From CBDCWA01 sp046048295 (lineage in GTDB: Bacteria; Pseudomonadota; Alphaproteobacteria; Rhizobiales; Hyphomicrobiaceae), in NCBI GenBank assembly GCA_046048295.1, contig JBJOGJ010000001.1, positions 1-53,811 of the forward strand: 53,811 nucleotides of DNA, read 5' to 3'. The translations under genes were made by a program, and so were the position numbers. The notes beneath the pieces are model-generated. The model did not search any database. It was not told the DNA's origin and saw only the letters and a program-made list of their open reading frames with translations. Within the stretch, counting starts at the first letter, position 1. Each line of letters begins with the position of its first letter. Shown here piece by piece: positions 7,689-15,809 of this stretch.

Positions 7689-9086
7689 TCAGACGCTCAT
7701 CAAGTCGGCAATCCGAGACGCCTTGTCGAGCTTCTCCATGTTGAGCACCGCGTCGATGAATTCGTCGCGCTGGCCGTCGGGCAACACGTCGCGAGCAAGT
7801 ATATTGAACTTCCGGAGGATTTGCTCCTTGGAGGCGAAATCCTTCTCGCTGCCGCGCGGCGCCTCACGCGTCTCCTTGTGAACGGAGCCGTCCTTGAGGT
7901 GAATCTCGACATGCACCTTGTGGCGGAACTTCGAGCCGAGCGCCGTGATCTCCGGATCGTGCACCACCTCGACCTTTCTCGACAGCTCGATGCGATCGGG
8001 ATTGGTGACACAGCCCTCGCCGAACTGATCGACGAACACCTCGTCCTCGAGCAAGAGCGTGGCGACGCAATAGGGCAGATTGAGCTGCGCCGACGTAAGA
8101 CCCTCCGGGCGGTAGGGCCAGCCGACGTGATCGACGGTGACCTGCGAGCCGCGCACGACGACCTTCTCGAGCTCATCGAGCGTGAATGGCCGGCGCGCCT
8201 GGATGTCCCGGATGGCATCGAGCGTCGTATGATTCGAGCCGACGCAGGAATAGAACTTGAGCGAAATGTTCATCGTCTCGAACACGTCACCGAGCCCCGC
8301 CGTCAGTTCCTCGAGGTTGAAGCGATCAGTCGAGCGGGAAAAGGTCGTGCAGAAGCCGCCGTATGGCGCCTCGAACACGTCGATGATGCCGGTGAAGCCG
8401 CGCGCCGCGAGCAGGGCGCCGAGCAACCCGCTCTGCGCCGACTTGCCGGCATGCATGCGCTTGACCATCGCGCCGAACTGCGCCGCCATCAGCCCCGCGG
8501 ACTGCGTACCGGCAATACCGAGTGCATGCACGGTCTGCTCCGCAGTCAGACCGAGGCCGCGGGCAGCACCCGCCGCCGCGGAGAAGACGCCGACCGTGGC
8601 ACCCGAATGCCAGCCCTGGCCGATATGCTCCTGGCCCATGGCATTGCCGACGCGCGGGCCGATCTCGTAGCCGGCGACCGCAGCGGTGAGGTAGTCCCTG
8701 CCCGTCATCATCGGCCGCATCTCGGCTACGGCCGTAAGCGCCGGTAGCGTCACTGCGCCGACATGCAGCACACCGCGCCGGTGCACGTCGTCGAGTTCGA
8801 AGCCCTGCACCTGCGTGCCGTTAACCAGTGCGGCGTTGGTTGCCGAGAGCCTGTCGGCCGAACCCCAGAGCCTGCTGCCCTTGGTTGCATCCACTTCCGC
8901 AAGCGTCTCTTTCAGTATCCGCGTCCACTCGAGACGCGCGCCGTAGAGCGCGCAGCCGAATGAATCGAGCATCATGAGCTTGCAGCGCTCCCGGACCTCG
9001 CTCGGGATATCTTCGAGCCGGAGCCCGGCGACGAACGCCGCCATGCCACGCGTGTATTTGTTGTCTGATGGACCGTGGTCGCTCAT
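7689..9086 (-). CDS. MmgE/PrpD family protein, copy 1 (2-methylcitrate dehydratase-like)
   Basis: A 465-residue MmgE/PrpD protein. PrpD removes water from 2-methylcitrate; other family members act on aconitate-like or unrelated acids. Family features are LMMLDSFGCALYGA near the N terminus, FELDDVHRRG with a downstream His, GWHSGATVGVF and the MVKRMHAGKSAQSGL helix. The start was placed at the ATG at 9086, preceded by CTGGAGA; an upstream ATG at 9143 would add 19 Trp/Arg-rich residues with no family match. It heads an operon with prpB (19-base gap). It is divergent from a second MmgE/PrpD gene, and the two share a 185-base intergenic region. The exact substrate cannot be told from sequence alone. 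Confidence 0.85.
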   Translation of the reverse strand: MSDHGPSDNKYTRGMAAFVAGLRLEDIPSEVRERCKLMMLDSFGCALYGARLEWTRILKETLAEVDATKGSRLWGSADRLSATNAALVNGTQVQGFELDDVHRRGVLHVGAVTLPALTAVAEMRPMMTGRDYLTAAVAGYEIGPRVGNAMGQEHIGQGWHSGATVGVFSAAAGAARGLGLTAEQTVHALGIAGTQSAGLMAAQFGAMVKRMHAGKSAQSGLLGALLAARGFTGIIDVFEAPYGGFCTTFSRSTDRFNLEELTAGLGDVFETMNISLKFYSCVGSNHTTLDAIRDIQARRPFTLDELEKVVVRGSQVTVDHVGWPYRPEGLTSAQLNLPYCVATLLLEDEVFVDQFGEGCVTNPDRIELSRKVEVVHDPEITALGSKFRHKVHVEIHLKDGSVHKETREAPRGSEKDFASKEQILRKFNILARDVLPDGQRDEFIDAVLNMEKLDKASRIADLMSV

Positions 9087-9104
9087 CCAATGTCTCCAGC
9101 GGAC

Positions 9105-9118
9105 CTGCCAAAAGGCAG
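9105..9118. promoter_or_regulatory. Short inverted repeat in the divergent prpD1/prpD2 promoter region
   Basis: CTGCC-AAAA-GGCAG, a perfect 5-base inverted repeat with an A4 spacer, sits just upstream of the minus-strand MmgE/PrpD start. The whole gap 9087-9271 must hold the promoters of both divergent operons. A regulator site is possible, but the repeat is short and no regulator gene lies nearby. Confidence 0.25.
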
Positions 9119-9271
9119 TCGATATCGTTGTTTCGGCGCACATCGCCGCCTGCCGCCGTTAGACCACTTGTGCAACCCCCCTGCAAGAGGCCAATATTCC
9201 CGCCGGAGACATGCCACTCCCCTCCCCGCCCGACGGCGGCGGACGGCCCGTTGCACGGAGGTTCAGCCACG

Positions 9272-10657
9272 ATGACACTCGCCGAGGAGCTTGCAGCCAG
9301 GATTGCGGCGGCAAGGTACGAGCAACTGCCGGTTGCCGCACTGGAGACCGCAAAGCGTGCACTCCTCGACACGGTCGGTGTCACACTCGCAGGCGCCAAC
9401 TCCGATCCTGCGCGCATCGTGGCCGCAAGTGTCGGCGCCGGCAGCGTCGCCGGCCCGGCACTGGTCTTCGGTCAGGAATACCGGACGTCGATCCTCGATG
9501 CAGCGCTCATCAATGGCACTGCTTCCCACGCGCTCGACTTCGACGACTGCTCGAACACCTTAGGTGGTCATCCCTCTGTGCCAATACTACCCGCCCTCTG
9601 GGCACTGGCCGAGGAGCGCGGTGCCAATGGGCAGGATTTCCTCCTCGCCTACATCGTCGGCATAGAGACGGAAACCCGGATCGGTCGCGCGGTGAACTTC
9701 CACCACTACGAGAAGGGGTGGCACCCGACATCCACGCTTGGTGTCTTCGGCGCCGCGGCTGCCTGTGCCCGCCTCATGAAATTGGACGAGGACAGGATCG
9801 CGACAGCGCTCGCCATTGCGGCATCAATGGCATCAGGCCTCAAGGCCAATTTCGGCACCATGACCAAACCCTTCCACGTCGGCCAGTGTGCGAGGAGCGG
9901 GCTTCTCGCGGCACTCCTCGCAAGCAACGGCCTGACAGCCAACCACAAGGTCTTCGAGCATGACCAGGGATTCCTCGAGGTCTACAACGGACGCGGCAAC
10001 TACGACGCCGAGCGAGCGATTGCAGCCTGGGGCGACCCGTGGGACATCATCGAACCCGGCATCGCCTTCAAGCGCTACCCCTGCTGCGCCAGCACACATC
10101 CCGCCATCGACGCGTTGCTGGAGTTGCGCGAGGAACACAAGCTGGACGCACGCAATGTGCGCTCGCTCGTCTCCTGGACCCACCCGCGCCGCTTCAAGCA
10201 CACCGACCGGCCCCGGCCGGCATCCGGCTTCGATGGCAAGTTTTCGGTCCAGTACGTTCTGGCGCGCGCACTGCAGCGCGGCTTCGTCTCGGTCAATGAC
10301 TTTTCGGACGCGGCAGTGCGCGAAGCTGAGATATCGCACCTGCTGGAAAAGGTGATCGCCGCAGCGCCGCACCCGAAGGCGACACCGGAGGAAACCAACA
10401 TCTATTACGCCGAGCTCACGGTCGAGACGACGGACGGCCGGACCCTGCACAAGTATGTCGACAGTCCCGTCGGCCGCGACCGCCACCATCCCCTCCCGGA
10501 GGGCGCACTCGAGACCAAGTTCGACGACTGCGCCGGCCTGATCCTCAGGGAACCGGTGGTGGCGGATGTCCGGGAACGTCTATTGAGCCTTGAGCGCGAG
10601 AACGCCGCATCGGGCGTGTCCGCACTTATTGAACGCGGCCTACACCACGTTGCCTGA
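9272..10657 (+). CDS. MmgE/PrpD family protein, copy 2
   Basis: A 461-residue MmgE/PrpD protein. It carries KRALLDTVGVTLAGA near the N terminus, ALDFDDC followed by GGHPSVPILPAL, GWHPTSTLGVFGAAAACARLM and MTKPFHVGQCARSGLLAALL, the same series of family motifs as the divergent copy. The reading frame is open further upstream, but the ATG at 9272 follows a CACGGAGG ribosome-binding site and begins exactly at the family start. It is the first gene of a plus-strand set running into the TcuA-like gene (57 bases), the Bug receptor and the fused permease. It probably acts as a hydratase or dehydratase on the imported polycarboxylate or its desaturated product; that role is inferred from gene order. 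Confidence 0.85.
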   Translation: MTLAEELAARIAAARYEQLPVAALETAKRALLDTVGVTLAGANSDPARIVAASVGAGSVAGPALVFGQEYRTSILDAALINGTASHALDFDDCSNTLGGHPSVPILPALWALAEERGANGQDFLLAYIVGIETETRIGRAVNFHHYEKGWHPTSTLGVFGAAAACARLMKLDEDRIATALAIAASMASGLKANFGTMTKPFHVGQCARSGLLAALLASNGLTANHKVFEHDQGFLEVYNGRGNYDAERAIAAWGDPWDIIEPGIAFKRYPCCASTHPAIDALLELREEHKLDARNVRSLVSWTHPRRFKHTDRPRPASGFDGKFSVQYVLARALQRGFVSVNDFSDAAVREAEISHLLEKVIAAAPHPKATPEETNIYYAELTVETTDGRTLHKYVDSPVGRDRHHPLPEGALETKFDDCAGLILREPVVADVRERLLSLERENAASGVSALIERGLHHVA

Positions 10658-10714
10658 CAGCGCAATGCTGGGTTACAAGCGGTTGGAAATCAACGAAGCT
10701 CGGAGGAGCCCACG

Positions 10715-12235
10715 GTGAGCGCGGCAGTCGTCTATCCCGAAACACCCGATGTCCTGGTTGTCGGAGCCGGCAACGCCGCACTTTGTGCCGCCATTTCCGC
10801 GAGGGAAAATGGCGCCGACGTCCTGATGATCGAGGCGGCACCGGAGGAGGAGCGCGGCGGCAACTCACACTTCACGGGCGGCGCCTTCCGCTTCGCCTAC
10901 ACGGGCGCCGAGGACATCCTGAAGATATACCCCGATATTTCCGAGAAGGAACTCGAGAACATCGACTTCGGCAGCTACGACGAAGGCCAGTACTACGACG
11001 ACATGTATGAGCTGACGCAGTATCGGACCGACCCCGAACTCTGCCAGGTTCTGATAACCAACAGCTTCGAAACCGCCAAGTGGGTCGCCGACCGCGGCGT
11101 CAAGCTGCAGCCGGGTCTCGGCCGCCAGGCCTACAAGGTCGATGGCAAGTTCAAGTTCTGGGGCGGCCTTGCACTGCACATCTGGGGCGGCGGGCCGGAA
11201 CTGCTCAGGGCGCTCTACGCCAAGGCGGAATCGCTCGGCATCCAGATACTGTATTCCTCGCCCGCACTGGACCTGATCCGCGACGACGAAGGCGTCAAGG
11301 GCATCGTGGCGCGCGTCCAGGGCCGGCGGACCGAGATTCGCTCAAAATCCGTGATCCTGGCGTGCGGCAGCTATGAATCGAGTCCCGAGATGCGCGCCCG
11401 CTACCTGGGCCCCAACTGGGAACTCGCGAAGATCCGTGGCACCCGCTACAACATGGGCGCCGGCCTCACGATGGCGCTGGCGGCAGGGGCCATGCCTGCA
11501 GGCCACTTTTCCGGTTGCCACTCCGTGGCCTGGGACGTCAATGCGCCGGCCTACGGCGATCTCACCGTCGGCGACCAGTTCCAGAAGCACAACTATCCCT
11601 ACGGCATCATCGTCAATGCCGACGGCGAGCGCTATGTCGACGAAGGGCTGAACTTCCACAGTCACACCTATGCGAAGTACGGCGGCATGATCATGACCCA
11701 GCCAGGCATGAAGGTGTGGCAGGTGTTCGACGCCAAGGCGACTCCTCTCCTGCGCAGCGAGTATTCGATCCGCCGCACGACCAAGGCGGAGGCCAACACG
11801 CTCGAGGAACTGGCCTACAAGCTGGAAGGCGTCAATCCGGAACGGTTTTTGAAGACGGTACGCGCCTTCAACGAAGCATGCCGCACTGATATTCCGTTCA
11901 ACCCCAACGTGCGCGACGGCCGCTGCACGGAGGGGCTAGCCGTGAACAAGACCAACTGGGCAAACCCGCTCGACACCCCGCCATTCCACGCCTACCACGT
12001 GACGACCGGCGTGACTTTCACCTTCGGCGGTGTCAAGATCACCACCAGCGGCGAAGTGGAGGATACATTCGGTCAGAGAATACCGGGCCTCTACGCCGCC
12101 GGCGAGATGGTCGGAGGGCTGTTCTATCACAACTACGCCAGCGGCACGGGCCTGATGTCCGGCGCGACGTTCGGCAGGATCGCCGGCAAAAGTGCCGCAG
12201 GCTTCGCCCGGGAGCTTGAAACAATCTCAGTCTAA
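10715..12235 (+). CDS. tcuA: FAD-dependent tricarballylate dehydrogenase-like flavoprotein (TcuA-like)
   Basis: A 506-residue member of the succinate dehydrogenase/fumarate reductase flavoprotein family. The dinucleotide fold VLVVGAGNAALCAA (residues 13-25) and the acidic Glu40 bind FAD. GGNSHFTGGAFRF follows, and the C-terminal GLYAAGEMVGGLFYHNYASGTGL is the flavin-binding end seen in TcuA and fumarate-reductase relatives. TcuA oxidises tricarballylate to cis-aconitate. The start is a GTG at 10715 with a CGGAGGAG site in front. TcuB, the membrane electron-transfer partner known in enterobacteria, is not encoded here. The next gene is a tricarboxylate-type binding protein, which supports a polycarboxylate substrate. 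A fumarate-reductase-like or ketosteroid-dehydrogenase-like role remains possible. Confidence 0.75.
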   Translation: MSAAVVYPETPDVLVVGAGNAALCAAISARENGADVLMIEAAPEEERGGNSHFTGGAFRFAYTGAEDILKIYPDISEKELENIDFGSYDEGQYYDDMYELTQYRTDPELCQVLITNSFETAKWVADRGVKLQPGLGRQAYKVDGKFKFWGGLALHIWGGGPELLRALYAKAESLGIQILYSSPALDLIRDDEGVKGIVARVQGRRTEIRSKSVILACGSYESSPEMRARYLGPNWELAKIRGTRYNMGAGLTMALAAGAMPAGHFSGCHSVAWDVNAPAYGDLTVGDQFQKHNYPYGIIVNADGERYVDEGLNFHSHTYAKYGGMIMTQPGMKVWQVFDAKATPLLRSEYSIRRTTKAEANTLEELAYKLEGVNPERFLKTVRAFNEACRTDIPFNPNVRDGRCTEGLAVNKTNWANPLDTPPFHAYHVTTGVTFTFGGVKITTSGEVEDTFGQRIPGLYAAGEMVGGLFYHNYASGTGLMSGATFGRIAGKSAAGFARELETISV

Positions 12236-12277
12236 GAGAGATACGGTAAAATTCCGGATCACAAAGGGAGAGAAACT

Positions 12278-13375
12278 ATGACATCCAGTTTGACACTGAG
12301 CCGCGTGCTCGGCACGGCATTCGCCGGCATGACGGGATTGGCGATCGCCGCCGGCTCGGCAGGAGCCGTCGACTTCAAGGGCAAGACAATCGAGCTGATC
12401 GTCCCCTACGGTGCAGGTGGCGGCTCAACGATCCATGCCCGCGTGCTGGCGCCGATGTACGAGAAGGCGCTGCCCGGCAACCCCAAGATCCTGATCAAGA
12501 ACATCGACGGCGGCGGCTCTGTAAAGGGCATCAACTACTATGCCCAGCATGCCAAGCCCGACGGCATGATGATTGCCTCGCTCGGCACCGGCACCTTCTT
12601 CAAATACATCCTGCGCGACAAGGCGGTGAACTACGACCTGCCGAAGTTCATCCCGTTCCTGACCTCGCCGTTTGGCATGGTGATCTATGGTCGCACGGAT
12701 TTCGGCCTGAAGGGCGATCCCATAGCCGACGTCAAGTTCCTCGCCAGCAAGAAGCCGACCTACGGTGGCTCCGGCGCCAAATCGTCCGATCTGCCTGCCC
12801 TCTACTCGATCGACCTGCTGAACGTGAAGCTGAATACCGTTTTCGGCCTGTCGAACAAGGAATCCCAGCAGGCGATCCAGCGCGGCGAGATCCAGATCAA
12901 CTACGACAACATGGCGTCCTGGGCGAAGAACGTTAAGCCGATGGTCGACAAAGGCATCGTCAAGCCTCTGTTCACCATGGGCTTCGAGAACGAGAGCGGC
13001 AAGATCGTCCGTGATCCAGCCCTGGCCGACATGATCACCTTCCCCGAAATGTACAAGGCGGTACACGGCAAGGAGCTCGCCGGACCCGAGTACAAGGTGT
13101 GGAAGTCGCTCTTCAACATCCGCGTCATGGGCTCGAAGATGCTGGCCCTCGCACCTGGAACACCAAAGGCGATCATCGACGTCTATGTCGACGCGACGAA
13201 GAAGGTTCTGGCTTCGCCCGAGATGAATGGCGCCGCCGCCAAGAAGGTTTTCGGTGAGTATCCGCAGAGCACCGGCGAGGCGTCCGTCAGGATCCTGAAG
13301 GAGGCCGCCGAACTGAGCGACGACGAGTTCAAGCTCCTGACGAGCTGGCTGCTCAAGGTCCACAACGCGAAGTAG
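12278..13375 (+). CDS. Bug/TctC-family tripartite tricarboxylate transporter substrate-binding protein
   Basis: A 365-residue periplasmic receptor. An N-terminal signal peptide (hydrophobic stretch to about residue 30, Ala-rich cleavage region) precedes DFKGKTIELIVPYGAGGG, a typical Bug first-strand loop, then NIDGGGSVKGINY and KPDGMMIASLGTG. Bug proteins bind carboxylates and hand them to TctA/TctB. Its position 42 bases after the TcuA-like gene and 78 bases before a TctA-TctB fusion makes it the receptor of this transporter. A GGGAGAG site precedes the ATG. The gap that follows carries a strong stem-loop (13399-13417) that may let this message accumulate over the permease message, as is common for receptors needed in excess. 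Confidence 0.9.
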   Translation: MTSSLTLSRVLGTAFAGMTGLAIAAGSAGAVDFKGKTIELIVPYGAGGGSTIHARVLAPMYEKALPGNPKILIKNIDGGGSVKGINYYAQHAKPDGMMIASLGTGTFFKYILRDKAVNYDLPKFIPFLTSPFGMVIYGRTDFGLKGDPIADVKFLASKKPTYGGSGAKSSDLPALYSIDLLNVKLNTVFGLSNKESQQAIQRGEIQINYDNMASWAKNVKPMVDKGIVKPLFTMGFENESGKIVRDPALADMITFPEMYKAVHGKELAGPEYKVWKSLFNIRVMGSKMLALAPGTPKAIIDVYVDATKKVLASPEMNGAAAKKVFGEYPQSTGEASVRILKEAAELSDDEFKLLTSWLLKVHNAK

Positions 13376-13398
13376 GATCGCGAACGATAGCAATGCGG

Positions 13399-13417
13399 GC
13401 GCCCCTTCGAGGGGCGC
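13399..13417 (+). terminator. GC-rich stem-loop between receptor and permease genes
   Basis: GCGCCCCT-TCG-AGGGGCGC is a perfect 8-base stem with a 3-base loop, lying 24 bases after the Bug receptor stop. No T-tract follows (TCTGTCC), so it is more likely an mRNA-stabilising or partially attenuating hairpin than a full terminator. Confidence 0.6.
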
Positions 13418-13453
13418 TCTGTCCGTCCGGCTCCTGTCGCAAAGCCAATCCCC

Positions 13454-15430
13454 ATGGACGATCTCGTCACCAGCGCGATCCTGCCGGCACTCGCGCAGAT
13501 TTTCGGCGCCGGCCACATCTACTATCTCGTGGCAGGCGTGGTCATAGGCCTCGCGGTCGGCATCCTCCCCGGACTAGGCGGCGTCGCCGGAATGGCGATC
13601 ATCCTGCCATTCATTTTCGGCATGGATCCCACTGCGGCACTCGCCATGATGATCGGCGTCACGTCAGTCACGGCGACGTCCGACACTTTCCCGTCCGTTC
13701 TGATCGGCGTGCCGGGCAGCTCCTCGTCCCAGGCGACAGTGCTGGACGGCTTCCCCATGGCCAAGAAGGGCGAGGCCGCACGCGCCCTCGGGGCAGCCTT
13801 CTCCGCATCCCTGATCGGCGGCGTGTTCGGCGCCCTCGTTCTCACCGTCGCGATCTTCTTTGCCCAGCCGCTTCTGCTGGCGATCGGCTTCGGCGAACAA
13901 CTGCTGCTGATCGTGCTGGCGCTGACACTGGTTGGCATGTTGACCGGACCGAGCGCAGTCAAGGGCCTCGCAGCCTGTGGCATCGGCCTGCTCCTCGGCT
14001 CCGTCGGCTCGGCGACCGCCACCGCCGAGTACCGGCTGACCTTCGACGCCCTCTACCTGACGGACGGCTTCAAGCTCGTCATCATCGGCCTCGGCATGTT
14101 CGCCGTGCCCGAGATCATCGACACGCTTCGTCATCGCGACACGATCTCCGAGACGGGCAGGCTCGGCAAGGGCTGGCTGCAGGGCCTGAGGGACACGCTG
14201 GAGAACTGGTGGCTGGTGCTGCGCTGTTCCGCGATCGGCTCGGTCGTGGGCGCACTGCCGGGCCTCGGCGGCAGCGTCATCGACTGGATCGCCTACGGCC
14301 ACCTCGCGCAGACGACGAAGAACAAGGAAACACTTGGCACCGGCGATGTGCGCGGCGTGATCGCACCGGAAAGCGCAAACAATGCCAAGGAAGGCGGCGC
14401 GCTGATCCCGACGCTACTGTTCGGCATTCCCGGATCGGGCAGCATGGCACTGCTGCTCGGCGGCCTGCTCCTCGTAGGCATCGAACCGGGCCGCGAAATG
14501 GTCGAGGACAACCTGTCCATGACCTTCACCATCGTCTGGTCGATCGCGCTCGCCAACATCTTCGGCGCCGGCATTTGCCTCATGCTCGCCGGACCGATCG
14601 CCCGCGTGACGACGATCCGCTATACGCTGATCGCACCATTCCTGATCGTCATCATCTTCTTCGCCGCGTTCCAGGCATCGCAGTCGTGGGAGGATCTGGT
14701 CGCGCTCTGTGCCATCGGCATCCTCGGCATCTACATGAAGCGCTTCGGCTGGTCGCGAGCGGCGCTGCTGATCGGCTTCGTCCTGTCGGAGCGCATCGAG
14801 GCCGCTTTCTATCGGACGGCGCAGGTATATGGCATGAGCTTCCTGACGCGGCCGACTGCCATGGTGCTCATGGCGATAGTGCTCCTTTCGGGCTATCTGG
14901 CCTGGCGGACGAAGACGCGCGTCGGCGAAACGACGCTCGCCATGAAGGACGATGTGAACCGGCTGCCGCAACTCGCCTTCGTTGGCGCAATCGCCGTGGC
15001 ATTGGCAGTGGTCGCCTATGACGTCTCCGACCTCCGCTGGCTCGGCCGCCTCTTCCCCTGGGTTGTCACGGGCCTTACCGCCCTCGCCGTTGCGTATCTG
15101 GTCTGGGCGGTCGCAACCAAGAAGTCACCGCACCCCGTCGTCTACGACACCGATGCGGCAACAGGCGACGACGCCAGCGAGCGAAGTCTGTGGTTCTGCC
15201 TCGCCTGGTTCCTGGGGCTTCTGATGGCGTCGGCGCTGATCGGCTTCCTGCTCGCAGCACCGTTGTTCGTACTGGTGTTCCTAATAGTGCTGGCGCGCGC
15301 ACCAGTCTCGGGCAGCTTGATCGGTGCACTAGGCATATTCGGACTTCTGAAGACACTCGAGACCGCGCTCGCGCTCGAGTATCCTCAAGGGCTGCTCCAG
15401 ATGTGGAAAGGCACCAACTGGCCTTTCTGA
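13454..15430 (+). CDS. Fused TctA-TctB tripartite tricarboxylate transporter permease
   Basis: A 658-residue integral membrane protein. Residues 1 to about 490 are a TctA large permease: GILPGLGGVAGMAIILPF, the TDTFPSVLIGVPGSSSSQATVLDG-type loop near 75-100, and a second copy of the motif around ALPGLGGSVIDW and LIPTLLFGIPGSGSMALLL. Residues about 510-650 add four hydrophobic segments in the pattern of TctB, the small membrane subunit normally encoded separately. The whole membrane part of the transporter is thus one polypeptide. TctA/TctB use the proton or sodium gradient to import carboxylates delivered by a Bug receptor, and the receptor gene is immediately upstream. No separate tctB exists in the window. 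Confidence 0.85.
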   Translation: MDDLVTSAILPALAQIFGAGHIYYLVAGVVIGLAVGILPGLGGVAGMAIILPFIFGMDPTAALAMMIGVTSVTATSDTFPSVLIGVPGSSSSQATVLDGFPMAKKGEAARALGAAFSASLIGGVFGALVLTVAIFFAQPLLLAIGFGEQLLLIVLALTLVGMLTGPSAVKGLAACGIGLLLGSVGSATATAEYRLTFDALYLTDGFKLVIIGLGMFAVPEIIDTLRHRDTISETGRLGKGWLQGLRDTLENWWLVLRCSAIGSVVGALPGLGGSVIDWIAYGHLAQTTKNKETLGTGDVRGVIAPESANNAKEGGALIPTLLFGIPGSGSMALLLGGLLLVGIEPGREMVEDNLSMTFTIVWSIALANIFGAGICLMLAGPIARVTTIRYTLIAPFLIVIIFFAAFQASQSWEDLVALCAIGILGIYMKRFGWSRAALLIGFVLSERIEAAFYRTAQVYGMSFLTRPTAMVLMAIVLLSGYLAWRTKTRVGETTLAMKDDVNRLPQLAFVGAIAVALAVVAYDVSDLRWLGRLFPWVVTGLTALAVAYLVWAVATKKSPHPVVYDTDAATGDDASERSLWFCLAWFLGLLMASALIGFLLAAPLFVLVFLIVLARAPVSGSLIGALGIFGLLKTLETALALEYPQGLLQMWKGTNWPF

Positions 15431-15453
15431 AGCAATCGCGCCATAAGCCGACG

Positions 15454-15792
15454 TCAGTTCGTGTGGTATATGTCGGCATCGCCCGGCGGCAGCGCGTTGC
15501 GGGCGAAGTGGCGGATGTCGCAATGGGTCGCCGTGTACTGGTTCACGAAATAGGGCTTCAGGGGCTCCGTCATCGCCTTGTGCGTCGGGCTGCCGACATA
15601 GGCGTTCATGGCGGCCTCGCTCTCCCACACGCTCACCGAGTATCCGGCATCCTTGTCGTTCTGGTCCCTGGCGAGCCACTGCACAACGAGCCCATCGACC
15701 CGCCCGCGTGACTCGACGGACTTCTTATAGGCTGCCTCGTAGTCGTCCCACCTCCCGGGCTGGATCTTGCCCCATACGATGCGCGCGAACAT
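15454..15792 (-). CDS. ABM-fold small protein (antibiotic biosynthesis monooxygenase-like)
   Basis: A 112-residue protein with the dimeric alpha/beta-barrel pattern of ABM proteins: MFARIVWGKIQPG first strand, then GLVVQWLARD and YSVSVWESEAAMNAYVGSP, with the usual FWES-like strand-helix junction. Family members include small cofactor-free monooxygenases and heme-degrading enzymes, and many have no known reaction. The C terminus (about residues 80-112) extends past the core fold and carries several His and Asp residues. It lies 17 bases downstream of the third MmgE/PrpD gene on the same strand and was probably transcribed with it; it converges on the TctAB gene. The start has an AAGGAG site. 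Confidence 0.7.
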   Translation of the reverse strand: MFARIVWGKIQPGRWDDYEAAYKKSVESRGRVDGLVVQWLARDQNDKDAGYSVSVWESEAAMNAYVGSPTHKAMTEPLKPYFVNQYTATHCDIRHFARNALPPGDADIYHTN

Positions 15793-15809
15793 GGTGCTGC
15801 TCCTTCTCG

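Noticed and set aside
9091..9211. TGTCTCC and GGAGACA as a long-range inverted repeat between prpD1 and prpD2
   Set aside because: One arm is largely the ribosome-binding region of prpD1; the arms are 107 bases apart and only 7 bases long.
10658..10714. Possible small gene or hairpin between prpD2 and tcuA
   Set aside because: The 57-base gap holds only a 4-base stem and the tcuA ribosome-binding site.
13393..15021. A 542-codon plus-strand open frame overlapping the TctA-TctB gene in another frame
   Set aside because: It is an Arg/His-rich shadow of the permease, with no hydrophobic segments or motif.
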